Part shown: in pieces, positions 17,468 to 25,161 of the stretch | Numbering within the stretch: the first letter of the stretch is position 1 | Layout: each line of letters starts with the position of its first letter | Source: Thermococcus sp. JdF3 | GTDB lineage: Archaea > Methanobacteriota_B > Thermococci > Thermococcales > Thermococcaceae | Assembly (NCBI RefSeq): GCF_012027495.1 | Contig: NZ_SNUK01000001.1 | Coordinates: forward strand, 400,416 to 464,415 | DNA length: 64,000 bases | Direction of reading: 5' to 3' | Notes under the pieces: model-generated | Told to the model about the DNA's origin: nothing | Databases searched by the model: none | The model's input: the letters and a program-made list of their open reading frames with translations, nothing else | Position numbers and translations under genes: made by a program

Positions 17468-19027
17468 TCAGACCCTTATGATGACCTCGTTCTTCTCGAT
17501 CTCCTCGTTGTACTTGCGCTTGATGGAGTAGTAGCTCTCCACTGCACCGACGATCCACATGAAGATTATTGCCAGCCTGGCCGGCCACTCGAGGGTTGCT
17601 CCAACGAGGCTCTGGGCGGATCCTATCAGCGGTATCAGCAGGAGTACTGGGGCTATGTAGAGCAGTATCGGCTTGTACCATCCGGGGACTTTCATGTAGG
17701 CTCCCTGGTGCAGCTCCTTCCAGAAGTTGTCGGGCTTGAAGAGGTACACCGCCACTATGATGTCGAAGAGCGCCAGCAGCGTCAGCTGGAAGCTGACCCA
17801 CGCGTCAACCTGGTCGAGGTAGCCGCTGATGTACACCACAGGAAGGCCCGCGATGAAGTAGAGCACGAGCACTACCCAGGTTCCGACCTTTCTCTTGATG
17901 TTGAGGTCCTCCTCGAGGAGGGCGGTGAGGTAGTTGTACATGGCTATGGCGGAGGTGAAGCCCGCGAACCAGAGGAGGAGGAACCACATTGCTCCGAAGA
18001 GCTTGCCTATGTCGCCCATGCTGACGAAGACGTTGGGCAGGCTGGTGTAGGAGAATCCAAGGCCGAACTTCTGGCCTATCCACGCGAGGGCCTCGCTCTT
18101 ACCCTGGGCAAGAACCTCGGGCGGCACGATCTTGGGGGCGTAGGCAGTCGCCAGCGGGACGGCGAGTGAACCGCCGAGGACGACCTCCGCGAACTCGTTC
18201 AGGGAAACCGTTGCGAGACCGCTGAGGGCGACGTCGTCATCCGGACCGAGGTAGCTGGCGTAGTTCTGGATGATACCCATACCAAGGGACAGCGTGAAGA
18301 ATATCTGTCCCGTGGCTGCCAGCATGACCGTCGCGAAGTGGTCCTTGAGGTACGCCCAGTTGGGGCTCCAGATGAACCTGAATCCGTCAATGGTGCTCCA
18401 GTTGGGGTCTATTGGTGAGCCGAGGACGAACACGTAGCCGACCATTATGATGGCGAAGACGTAGAGGAGCGGCATCATTACCTTAACCCAGCGCTCTATA
18501 CCCTTGCTGACGCCCTGTCCGACGGCTATGGCGAGGAGGATAACGGTTATGCCCCAGAATAACATAACCTGGGCGTGGTTGCCGAGGTAGTTGCCGAAGA
18601 ACTCTCCTGTGTTCTGGCCGAAGTAGGCGCCTGTGGCGCTGAAGTAGGAGTAAGCCGCGGACCAGCCGATGAGGTGGAGGTAGTAGCTGTTCAGGAGAAC
18701 GGTTAGTGAGAAGGCCAGCATTCCGCTGATGACTCCCCACCACAGTGCGCTCTTTGGCTTAACGCGCTCCCTGGCCATGAGGTAGTACGTGGGACCGAGG
18801 GTACCGTGACCATACTTTCCACCGTAGCGACCGGCGACCCACTCAATCCACATCACTGGTATTCCCAGGAAGAACAGAGCTATAAAGTACGGCACCATAA
18901 AGGCTCCGCCACCGTTCTGGGCAACCTGCGTTGGGAACCTCACGAAGTTGCCCAAACCGACGGCGTTTCCAGCCATTGCTAAAATCAAACCAATCTTAGT
19001 TGCCCATTGATCCCTCTGTTGTTCCAC
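17468..19027 (-). CDS. Sodium-dependent amino acid transporter (NSS/SNF family)
   Basis: 519 residues, about 12 membrane helices. The first helix carries the family sodium/substrate site, LILAMAGNAVGLGNFVRFP followed by NGGGAFMVPYFIAL, and helix 6 reads AATGQIFFTLSLGMGIIQNY. It should import an amino acid together with sodium; substrate unknown. The GTG at 19027 (MEQQRDQWATK) lies six bases after GGGGGTGA; the GTG at 19036 is the binding site itself. It is followed by the small MetS-like subunit, forming a two-gene operon. A minus-strand CTTTTTATAG box near 19110-19119 is the likely promoter. Confidence 0.93.
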   Translation of the reverse strand: MEQQRDQWATKIGLILAMAGNAVGLGNFVRFPTQVAQNGGGAFMVPYFIALFFLGIPVMWIEWVAGRYGGKYGHGTLGPTYYLMARERVKPKSALWWGVISGMLAFSLTVLLNSYYLHLIGWSAAYSYFSATGAYFGQNTGEFFGNYLGNHAQVMLFWGITVILLAIAVGQGVSKGIERWVKVMMPLLYVFAIIMVGYVFVLGSPIDPNWSTIDGFRFIWSPNWAYLKDHFATVMLAATGQIFFTLSLGMGIIQNYASYLGPDDDVALSGLATVSLNEFAEVVLGGSLAVPLATAYAPKIVPPEVLAQGKSEALAWIGQKFGLGFSYTSLPNVFVSMGDIGKLFGAMWFLLLWFAGFTSAIAMYNYLTALLEEDLNIKRKVGTWVVLVLYFIAGLPVVYISGYLDQVDAWVSFQLTLLALFDIIVAVYLFKPDNFWKELHQGAYMKVPGWYKPILLYIAPVLLLIPLIGSAQSLVGATLEWPARLAIIFMWIVGAVESYYSIKRKYNEEIEKNEVIIRV

Positions 19028-19328
19028 AATATTCACCCCCGTTCTTAAATGTCCGGATCATGAAACCCCTGTGTATGGCTTTGGGGCATTATGTATAAGG
19101 CAAGGCATTCTATAAAAAGCTTTCTAATAGTTTTTTTCGACAAAAGACGATTTACTCAAGCGTTAAACTGTGGCAGTTCCTTTCTCGTCATTTCTTTAAT
19201 GTGTTGAAAAAACCTTAATTTTGGCTTTGGCATTATGGCAATTATAGTGTCCAAATGCTGCAGAATGACAGATCATTCTCGGTGAATTTCCATCAAGTAT
19301 TTAACCTCGTGATGCTACCCCTGGGATG

Positions 19329-19390
19329 GTGCCCGATGATTGGAACAAGAGTGAGCTGATGGGTGATGACCGACTTCTCGCTGAGGGCGC
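19329..19390 (+). ncRNA. Candidate C/D-box sRNA
   Basis: The order of elements fits an archaeal methylation guide RNA: a degenerate C box (CCGATGA, 19333-19339), a D' box CTGA (19356-19359), a three-base spacer, a perfect C' box GTGATGA (19363-19369), an 11-base guide and a D box CTGA (19381-19384). The ends GTGCCC and GGGCGC pair with one G-U. A TATTTAA box ~28 bases upstream gives it its own promoter. Against it: the C box lacks the RU bases, the terminal kink-turn bulge would be closed, and the first guide is 16 bases. Confidence 0.35.
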
Positions 19391-19496
19391 CGCATCCGAA
19401 TCGTTCTGGGGTTTGGTGGGTTCTGTTTTGGGTTCATTGATGCAGTTTTGTGTTCTCCAATGTATAGAAAATCTTGGATGTACATCCCTCTTTTTG

Positions 19497-19524
19497 CCCG
19501 AAGATTTCGGGAGGGTTTTTCTTT
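19497..19524 (+). terminator. Short hairpin followed by a broken T-run
   Basis: CCCGAA (19497-19502) pairs with TTCGGG (19506-19511), followed by AGGG and TTTTTCTTT. It would end a plus-strand transcript starting near 19325, or insulate gdhA. Confidence 0.35.
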
Positions 19525-19586
19525 CCGCCGAAAATTTCCGTACATAACTTTTTGTTTGAAATCAACCGTTCTCCTGCCTCCTTTAT

Positions 19587-19602
19587 CGAAAGGTTTATAT
19601 AT
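19587..19602 (+). promoter_or_regulatory. gdhA promoter
   Basis: A CGAAAGG BRE is directly followed by TTTATATAT, a near-ideal archaeal TATA box. The predicted start lies near 19625, leaving a leader of ~28 bases with GAGGTGG before the ATG. The strength fits the high expression of glutamate dehydrogenase in these organisms. Confidence 0.85.
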
Positions 19603-19652
19603 GCAAATGCCTAAGAGTACCTCGCAAATTACCGAAACCCGAGGTGGTAAAG

Positions 19653-20912
19653 ATGGTCGAGATTGACCCCTTTGAGATGGCCGTTCAGCAGCTCGAGAGG
19701 GCTGCCCAGTTCATGGAGATAAGCGAAGAGGCCCTCGAGTGGCTCAAGAAGCCCATGAGGATTGTTGAGGTCAGCGTCCCGCTCGAGATGGACGACGGTT
19801 CTGTTAAGGTTTTCACCGGTTTCCGCGTTCAGCACAACTGGGCCCGCGGTCCGACCAAGGGTGGTATAAGGTGGCACCCGGCCGAGACCCTCAGCACCGT
19901 TAAGGCCCTCGCCACCTGGATGACCTGGAAGGTCGCCGTTGTTGACCTCCCCTACGGTGGAGGTAAGGGTGGTATCATCGTCAACCCGAAGGAGCTCAGC
20001 GAGAGGGAGAAGGAGAGGCTCGCCAGGAACTACATAAGGGCCATCTACGACGTCATCAGCCCGTACACCGACATTCCGGCTCCTGACGTTTACACCAACC
20101 CGCAGATCATGGCCTGGATGATGGACGAGTACGAGGTCATCAGCAGGAGGAAGGGCCCGAGCTTCGGTATAATAACCGGTAAGCCGCCTGGCGTCGGCGG
20201 TATCGTCGCCAGGATGGACGCCACCGCCAGGGGCGCCAGCTACACCGTCCGTGAGGCCGCCAAGGCCCTCGGCATGGACCTCAAGGACAAGACCATCGCC
20301 ATCCAGGGTTACGGTAACGCCGGCTACTACATGGCCAAGATCATGAGCGAGGAGTACGGCATGAAGGTCGTCGCCGTCAGCGACAGCAAGGGCGGCATCT
20401 ACAACCCGGACGGCCTCAACGCCGATGAGATCCTCGAGTGGAAGAAGAAGAACGGCAGCGTCAAGGACTTCCCGGGAGCCACCAACATCACCAACGAGGA
20501 GCTCCTCGAGCTCGAGGTTGACGTCCTCGCCCCGAGCGCCATCGAGGGTGTTATCACCAAGGACAACGCCGACAAGATCAAGGCCAAGATCGTCGCCGAG
20601 CTCGCCAACGGTCCGACCACCCCGGAGGCCGACGAGATCCTCCACGAGAAGGGCGTCCTCATCATACCGGACTTCCTCTGTAACGCCGGCGGTGTTACCG
20701 TCAGCTACTTCGAGTGGGTCCAGAACATCAACGGCTTCTACTGGACCGTCGAGGAGACCAGGAAGAGGCTCGACGACAAGATGACCAAGGCCTTCTGGGA
20801 CGTCTACAACACCCACAAGGAGAAGGCCATCCCGATGAGGGATGCCGCCTATGTCGTCGCCGTCCAGAGGGTCTACGACGCCATGAAGCACCGCGGATGG
20901 GTGAAGAAGTGA
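19653..20912 (+). CDS. gdhA: Glutamate dehydrogenase
   Basis: Interconverts glutamate and 2-oxoglutarate plus ammonia, a central and abundant enzyme of peptide fermentation in Thermococcales. 419 residues, the usual length. The substrate/catalytic region [28 protein letters not shown] (catalytic Lys) and [14 protein letters not shown] precede the Rossmann domain [15 protein letters not shown]. Codon use is strongly biased towards GCC, ATC, CTC, GAG and AAG, more so than its neighbours, as expected for a highly expressed gene. The start [10 protein letters not shown] follows GAGGTGG; an in-frame start at 19644 overlaps that site. Confidence 0.98.
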   Translation: MVEIDPFEMAVQQLERAAQFMEISEEALEWLKKPMRIVEVSVPLEMDDGSVKVFTGFRVQHNWARGPTKGGIRWHPAETLSTVKALATWMTWKVAVVDLPYGGGKGGIIVNPKELSEREKERLARNYIRAIYDVISPYTDIPAPDVYTNPQIMAWMMDEYEVISRRKGPSFGIITGKPPGVGGIVARMDATARGASYTVREAAKALGMDLKDKTIAIQGYGNAGYYMAKIMSEEYGMKVVAVSDSKGGIYNPDGLNADEILEWKKKNGSVKDFPGATNITNEELLELEVDVLAPSAIEGVITKDNADKIKAKIVAELANGPTTPEADEILHEKGVLIIPDFLCNAGGVTVSYFEWVQNINGFYWTVEETRKRLDDKMTKAFWDVYNTHKEKAIPMRDAAYVVAVQRVYDAMKHRGWVKK

Positions 20913-20932
20913 TTTCTTCCCCTTTTTCTCTC

Positions 20933-21283
20933 TTAGAATTTCCCGAGCCTATCCCTGTAGAGCCTTTCTATGGCTTTCATAGCCGCCGCAACCATTATGC
21001 CGGTGAATATCATCCCCAGAAGGGGGAGGACAAAGGCCGCCAGGAACTTCGTGACGGCCGTCGTGGGGGTTATGTCGCCGTATCCAACGGTGTAGGCCGA
21101 TATGAAGGCGAAATATATGCCGTCCCCGATACTGAGGCCTTCTTCCCTTGCTATCAGAACCCCCATGGCGGCTATTATCGCAAAGAGGCCGAGCAATATG
21201 CTCCTGACGTAGTAGAGAACCCCCAAAAATTCGCGGAAAAAGGTGCGAAAGCCAACGAGCTCGAAATCCTCTTCCATCCCCAT
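20933..21283 (-). CDS. Small two-helix potassium channel
   Basis: 116 residues: a first membrane helix (ILLGLFAIIAAMGVLIAREE), a pore helix and selectivity filter (YFAFISAYTVGYGDITPTT), and a second helix (FVLPLLGMIFTGIMVAAAM). TVGYGD is the K+ filter signature. With only two helices and very short ends, it should form a tetrameric KcsA-like pore without a regulatory domain. Its start follows the stop of the preceding gene by a few bases, so the two are co-transcribed. Confidence 0.9.
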   Translation of the reverse strand: MGMEEDFELVGFRTFFREFLGVLYYVRSILLGLFAIIAAMGVLIAREEGLSIGDGIYFAFISAYTVGYGDITPTTAVTKFLAAFVLPLLGMIFTGIMVAAAMKAIERLYRDRLGKF

Positions 21284-21286
21284 GGT

Positions 21287-22450
21287 TTACACCTTGGCCC
21301 AGTACTCCTTCTCCTCAACCATCGCCCGTATCATTTCATCCTCATCCCTGAACATCGTCCTCCTTGATGGATTTTGCATGCCGTAGAACTCCATGAAAGG
21401 GCTTGGCCTCCTGTTGAACGGATAGTAGAGGTATATCGCCGCAAGCGTCCTGTACGCCTCGGCCATCTCGCTGATGACGCCGGCGGAGACGCCCTCCGCG
21501 TAGTGGTAAACCGCTATGGCCTTGCTGACATCGACGAGGTTGAAGTCCCTCTCGACGAGCTGGCGCCGCAGTATATCCGTGGCCTGCTCTATGTCCTCCC
21601 TGTCAAGCTCCTCCACCTGCTCTCCGTCCAGGAGGTGCTTTATCCTGATGCTTGTTATGGACGGGTCTCTGTTAACCTGGGCGTCGTACTCGGCGACCAC
21701 CCACCAGTCGTCCAGCGCCCCCGGGTCGAGAACCGTGAAGTGCTCGCTGAGCTTGGAATAGAAGTCCCTCACGCGGTGGTAGTACTCCTCCTCGTGGCCC
21801 GTCATTGGATAGCTGAGATAGACGAGGGGTTTTTCGGCCTCGCGGAATATCAGGTCGAGGAAAACCTCATAGGGGTGCCTTATGCCGAACTGGAGGATGT
21901 AGCGAACTTCGATCCCCTCCTTTTTCAGCTCGTGTATCAGGGTTTTGACGTGGTTTATGGCATCCTCGCGCCACATGACCAGCGTTGTGAGCTTGATGTT
22001 CTCGGGATTCTCACCGAAGCGCTCGAACCACTCCGGGTCGTTGATGATGCGCCTCCTGACCGAGAGGACGTCGTCGAGGACTATTATGACACGGTTAGGC
22101 CTCAGGAGCTTCAGATTGCTGGTCGTGAACCCGATGACGCTTCCACTTCCCCACCGGAAGAGGCTCGGCGTTGAAACGAGATGGAACTTTTCCCCGCTTT
22201 CATCTATCTCCTTTCTTATTCTGTTGAAGGCCTCGTCCCGTATCTCGTTCATCAAATCCTGGTGGCTTATGGCGAAGTCTAGAACGTTCTTCCTCGTTAT
22301 CTTGACGCCCAGCTCCTTTCCGACCTCCCTGATGTAGTCGAAGACGTGGTAGTAGGCGTAGCTCTCCCCGTCGGCGAGCTTCAGCGCCTCGGTTATGTAC
22401 TCGTCACGCCCGTTGAGCGGCGGCCCGGTTAGGAGTATTATCTCCTTCAT
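21287..22450 (-). CDS. Two-domain protein: degenerate P-loop kinase-like plus nucleoside deoxyribosyltransferase-like
   Basis: 387 residues. The N-terminal ~200 residues start MKEIILLTGPPLNGRDEY, which resembles an adenylate-kinase-type P-loop but has NGRD where GSGKS/T is expected. The C-terminal part begins PLVYLSYPMTGHEEEYYHRV and ends SKAIAVYHYAEGVSAGVISE, followed by MAEAY. This is the pattern of nucleoside 2-deoxyribosyltransferase-like proteins, whose catalytic Glu lies in this last block. Function unknown; the nucleotide link is an inference. Start ATG 22450 follows GGTGGTGAA; the frame also opens at 22468. First gene of an operon with the K+ channel. Confidence 0.7.
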   Translation of the reverse strand: MKEIILLTGPPLNGRDEYITEALKLADGESYAYYHVFDYIREVGKELGVKITRKNVLDFAISHQDLMNEIRDEAFNRIRKEIDESGEKFHLVSTPSLFRWGSGSVIGFTTSNLKLLRPNRVIIVLDDVLSVRRRIINDPEWFERFGENPENIKLTTLVMWREDAINHVKTLIHELKKEGIEVRYILQFGIRHPYEVFLDLIFREAEKPLVYLSYPMTGHEEEYYHRVRDFYSKLSEHFTVLDPGALDDWWVVAEYDAQVNRDPSITSIRIKHLLDGEQVEELDREDIEQATDILRRQLVERDFNLVDVSKAIAVYHYAEGVSAGVISEMAEAYRTLAAIYLYYPFNRRPSPFMEFYGMQNPSRRTMFRDEDEMIRAMVEEKEYWAKV

Positions 22451-22489
22451 TTCACCACCCCACTGCATCTAAAAGGCCATTTTGGACGA

Positions 22490-22501
22490 AACCTTTAAAT
22501 A
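22490..22501 (+). promoter_or_regulatory. Promoter of the psmB-fttA operon
   Basis: GAAACC followed by TTTAAATA (22494-22501) reads as BRE plus TATA; start expected near 22525, leaving a ~40-base leader before the TTG start of psmB. Confidence 0.65.
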
Positions 22502-22567
22502 CTATTCCCCTAAAGTGGCGTTGTAGGGTTTTTCTGTTCTAAAAACATACCAGCAGGGGTGTTGTAA

Positions 22568-23179
22568 TTGACTGAAAAGCTAAAGGGAACGACTACGGTC
22601 GGCATTGTATGTAAGGACGGCGTAGTCCTGGCAGCGGACAGAAGGGCATCGCTGGGCAACATGGTGCTCTCAGAGAACGTTACCAAGGTCTTCTGGATAG
22701 ACGAACATCTGGCCCTGGCCGGTGCCGGCAGCGTCGGCGACATTCTCAGCCTCGTCAGGCTTCTGAGGGCCGAGGCCAAACTCTACCGGGCCAAGGTGGG
22801 TAAGGAAATGAGCGTTAAGGCCCTCGCGACCCTGACTTCTAACGTGCTTCACGGGAGCAGGTTCATGCCGTACTTTGGGTGGTTTCTCATAGCGGGCCAC
22901 ACCGGAAAGCCCGGGCTTTATTCGGTGGACATGGCCGGCGGGGTTACCGAGGACAGGTTCACGGCCGCCGGTTCAGGTATGGAGTTCGCCTTTTCGATAC
23001 TTGAGGCGGAGTTTAAGGAGGAGATGACGCTGGAAGAGGGCGTTAAGCTCGCGCTCAAGGCAATAAAAGCCGCCACCAGAAGGGACGTTTTTACGGGCGG
23101 CGGCGTTACCCTCGTTACCGTTACGGATGAAGGATACAAAGAATGGAGCGAGGAGGAAATAAAGGGTCTTCTGGAATGA
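22568..23179 (+). CDS. psmB: Proteasome subunit beta
   Basis: Catalytic subunit of the 20S proteasome. 203 residues with a seven-residue propeptide, MTEKLKG, cleaved before Thr8 to free the nucleophile ([20 protein letters not shown]). The active-site Asp (AADRR) and Lys ([11 protein letters not shown]) are in place, and [16 protein letters not shown] is the usual C-terminal pattern. The start is TTG, preceded by GGGGTG; no ATG or GTG allows the propeptide. Thermococcales normally carry two beta subunits; this window alone does not say which this is. FttA follows ten bases later. Confidence 0.95.
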   Translation: MTEKLKGTTTVGIVCKDGVVLAADRRASLGNMVLSENVTKVFWIDEHLALAGAGSVGDILSLVRLLRAEAKLYRAKVGKEMSVKALATLTSNVLHGSRFMPYFGWFLIAGHTGKPGLYSVDMAGGVTEDRFTAAGSGMEFAFSILEAEFKEEMTLEEGVKLALKAIKAATRRDVFTGGGVTLVTVTDEGYKEWSEEEIKGLLE

Positions 23180-23189
23180 GGTGGTACAG

Positions 23190-25136
23190 GTGATAAGAAG
23201 AGAGACCTTCGTCGATGATATACTACGCGACATAAAAGCTGTAATAAGCCAGATGGTCCCGCCCGAGGCGAGGATAACCGACGTTGAGTTCGAGGGTCCC
23301 GAGCTGGTCATATACGTCAGGAACCCGGAGGCCATAATGCGGGACGGGGAGCTGATAAAGAACCTCGCCAAGGTTCTCAAAAAGCGCATAAGCGTCCGCC
23401 CCGACCCGGATGTTCTCCTTCCGCCAGAAAAGGCGGAGGACATGATAAAGACCCTGGTTCCCGCCGAGGCGGAGATAACCAACATAAGCTTTGACCCGTC
23501 CGTCGGTGAGGTCATCATAGAGGCCAAGAAGCCGGGTCTGGTTATCGGGAAGAACGGCGAAACCCTGAGGCTCATAACCCAGAAGGTTCACTGGGCGCCG
23601 AGGGTCGTCAGAACCCCTCCGCTCCAGAGCCAGACCATCTACTCGATAAGGCAGATACTCCAGGCGGAGGCGAAGGACAGGAGGAAGTTCCTCCGCCAGG
23701 CGGGCAGGAACATATACCGTAAGCCGGAGGTCAAGAGCGATTGGATACGCATAACCGGTCTGGGAGGCTTCCGTGAGGTCGGAAGAAGCGCCCTCCTTGT
23801 CCAGACCAACGAGAGCTACGTTCTGGTCGACTTCGGTGTCAACATAGCTGCCCTCCGCGATCCCAAGAAGGCCTTCCCGCACTTCGAGGCCCCGGAGTTC
23901 CGCTACGTCCTCGACGCGGGTCTCCTGGATGCCATCATCATAACCCACGCCCACCTTGACCACAGCGGAATGCTGCCCTACCTCTTCCGCTACAAGCTCT
24001 TCGACGGGCCGATATACACAACTCCTCCGACCCGGGATTTGATGGTTCTTCTCCAGCAGGACTTCATCGAGATTCAGAAGATGAACGGCGTTGAACCTCT
24101 CTACCGGCCCAGGGACATCAAGGAGGTCATCAAACACACCATAACCCTCGACTACGGTGAGGTCCGCGACATCGCTCCCGACATGCGTCTGACACTCCAC
24201 AACGCCGGCCACATACTTGGCTCCTCGATAGTCCACCTCCACATAGGCAACGGCCTCCACAACATAGCCATAACCGGCGACTTCAAGTTCATCCCCACGA
24301 GGCTCTTCGAGCCGGCCGTCAGCAGGTTCCCGCGCCTTGAAACCCTCGTCATGGAGTCCACCTACGGTGGAAGCAACGACTACCAGATGCCCAGGGAGGA
24401 GGCGGAGAAGAGGCTCATAGAGGTTATCCACCAGACCATCAGGCGCGGCGGAAAGGTGCTCATTCCGGCCATGGCCGTCGGTAGGGCGCAGGAGATAATG
24501 ATGGTGCTCGAGGAGTACGCCAGGATAGGCGGCCTTGAGGTTCCGATTTACCTGGACGGCATGATATGGGAGGCGACTGCCATACACACTGCCTATCCGG
24601 AGTACCTCAGCAGGCACCTGCGCGAGCAGATATTCCACGAGGGCTACAACCCGTTCCTCAATCCGATATTCAAGAGCGTAGCCAACTCACGCGAGAGGCA
24701 GGACATCATAGACTCCGGCGAGCCGGCCATAATAATAGCCACCTCGGGCATGCTCGTCGGCGGACCGAGCGTCGAGTACTTCAAGCAGCTCGCCTCGGAT
24801 CCAAAGAACAGCATGGTCTTCGTGAGCTACCAGGCGGAGGGAACCCTCGGAAGGCAGGTGCAGCGCGGCCTCCGCGAGATACCGCTCGTCGGAGAGGGCG
24901 GAAAGACCGAGGTGGTCAACGTCAACATGGAGGTTCACACCATAGACGGCTTCTCCGGTCACGCCGACAGGAGGGAGCTCATAAGCTACATCGCGAGGCT
25001 CAGGCCCAGGCCGGAGCGCGTCATAACCGTCCACGGCGAGGCCCACAAGTGCCTCGACCTCAGCACGAGCATACACAAGAAGTTCGGCCTCTCAACGAGG
25101 GCCCCCAACAACCTCGACGCCATAAGGCTCAAGTGA
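23190..25136 (+). CDS. fttA: Archaeal termination factor FttA (aCPSF1), beta-CASP ribonuclease
   Basis: Ends transcription by cutting nascent RNA and releasing RNA polymerase. 648 residues: two N-terminal KH domains (GLVIGKNGETLRLITQK in the second), then a metallo-beta-lactamase domain with the zinc motif ITHAHLDHSGMLPYL, HNAGHILGSS and ITGDFKF, a beta-CASP insertion, and C-terminal FSGHADRRELISYI and VHGEAHKC. The GTG at 23190 (MIRRETFVDDI) follows GAGGTGG and gives the known 648-residue length; the GTG at 23181 overlaps the binding site. Likely co-transcribed with psmB. Confidence 0.97.
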   Translation: MIRRETFVDDILRDIKAVISQMVPPEARITDVEFEGPELVIYVRNPEAIMRDGELIKNLAKVLKKRISVRPDPDVLLPPEKAEDMIKTLVPAEAEITNISFDPSVGEVIIEAKKPGLVIGKNGETLRLITQKVHWAPRVVRTPPLQSQTIYSIRQILQAEAKDRRKFLRQAGRNIYRKPEVKSDWIRITGLGGFREVGRSALLVQTNESYVLVDFGVNIAALRDPKKAFPHFEAPEFRYVLDAGLLDAIIITHAHLDHSGMLPYLFRYKLFDGPIYTTPPTRDLMVLLQQDFIEIQKMNGVEPLYRPRDIKEVIKHTITLDYGEVRDIAPDMRLTLHNAGHILGSSIVHLHIGNGLHNIAITGDFKFIPTRLFEPAVSRFPRLETLVMESTYGGSNDYQMPREEAEKRLIEVIHQTIRRGGKVLIPAMAVGRAQEIMMVLEEYARIGGLEVPIYLDGMIWEATAIHTAYPEYLSRHLREQIFHEGYNPFLNPIFKSVANSRERQDIIDSGEPAIIIATSGMLVGGPSVEYFKQLASDPKNSMVFVSYQAEGTLGRQVQRGLREIPLVGEGGKTEVVNVNMEVHTIDGFSGHADRRELISYIARLRPRPERVITVHGEAHKCLDLSTSIHKKFGLSTRAPNNLDAIRLK

Positions 25137-25161
25137 CAGCCTGGATTAAGAAGTGGTGAAA

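Larger units (their letters stand above)
19037..19652. other. 616-base control region between the NSS transporter and gdhA
   Basis: No convincing protein gene. It contains the divergent transporter promoter (about 19110), an AT-rich core, an independent TATA-like box TATTTAA (19299-19304 region), a C/D-box sRNA-like block (19329-19390), a perfect palindrome GGATGTACATCC (19476-19487), a hairpin with a T-run (19497-19524) and the gdhA promoter (19587-19602). Confidence 0.6.

Noticed and set aside
19326..19547. 73-codon frame upstream of gdhA
   Set aside because: No ribosome binding site, odd composition, and it overlaps the sRNA-like element, hairpin and T-run.
19629..20891. 420-codon frame opposite gdhA
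   Set aside because: Shadow of extreme codon bias in gdhA; repetitive Gly/Asp/Val/Leu composition.
23223..24638. 471-codon frame opposite fttA
   Set aside because: Antisense shadow without start site or motif; fttA is certain.
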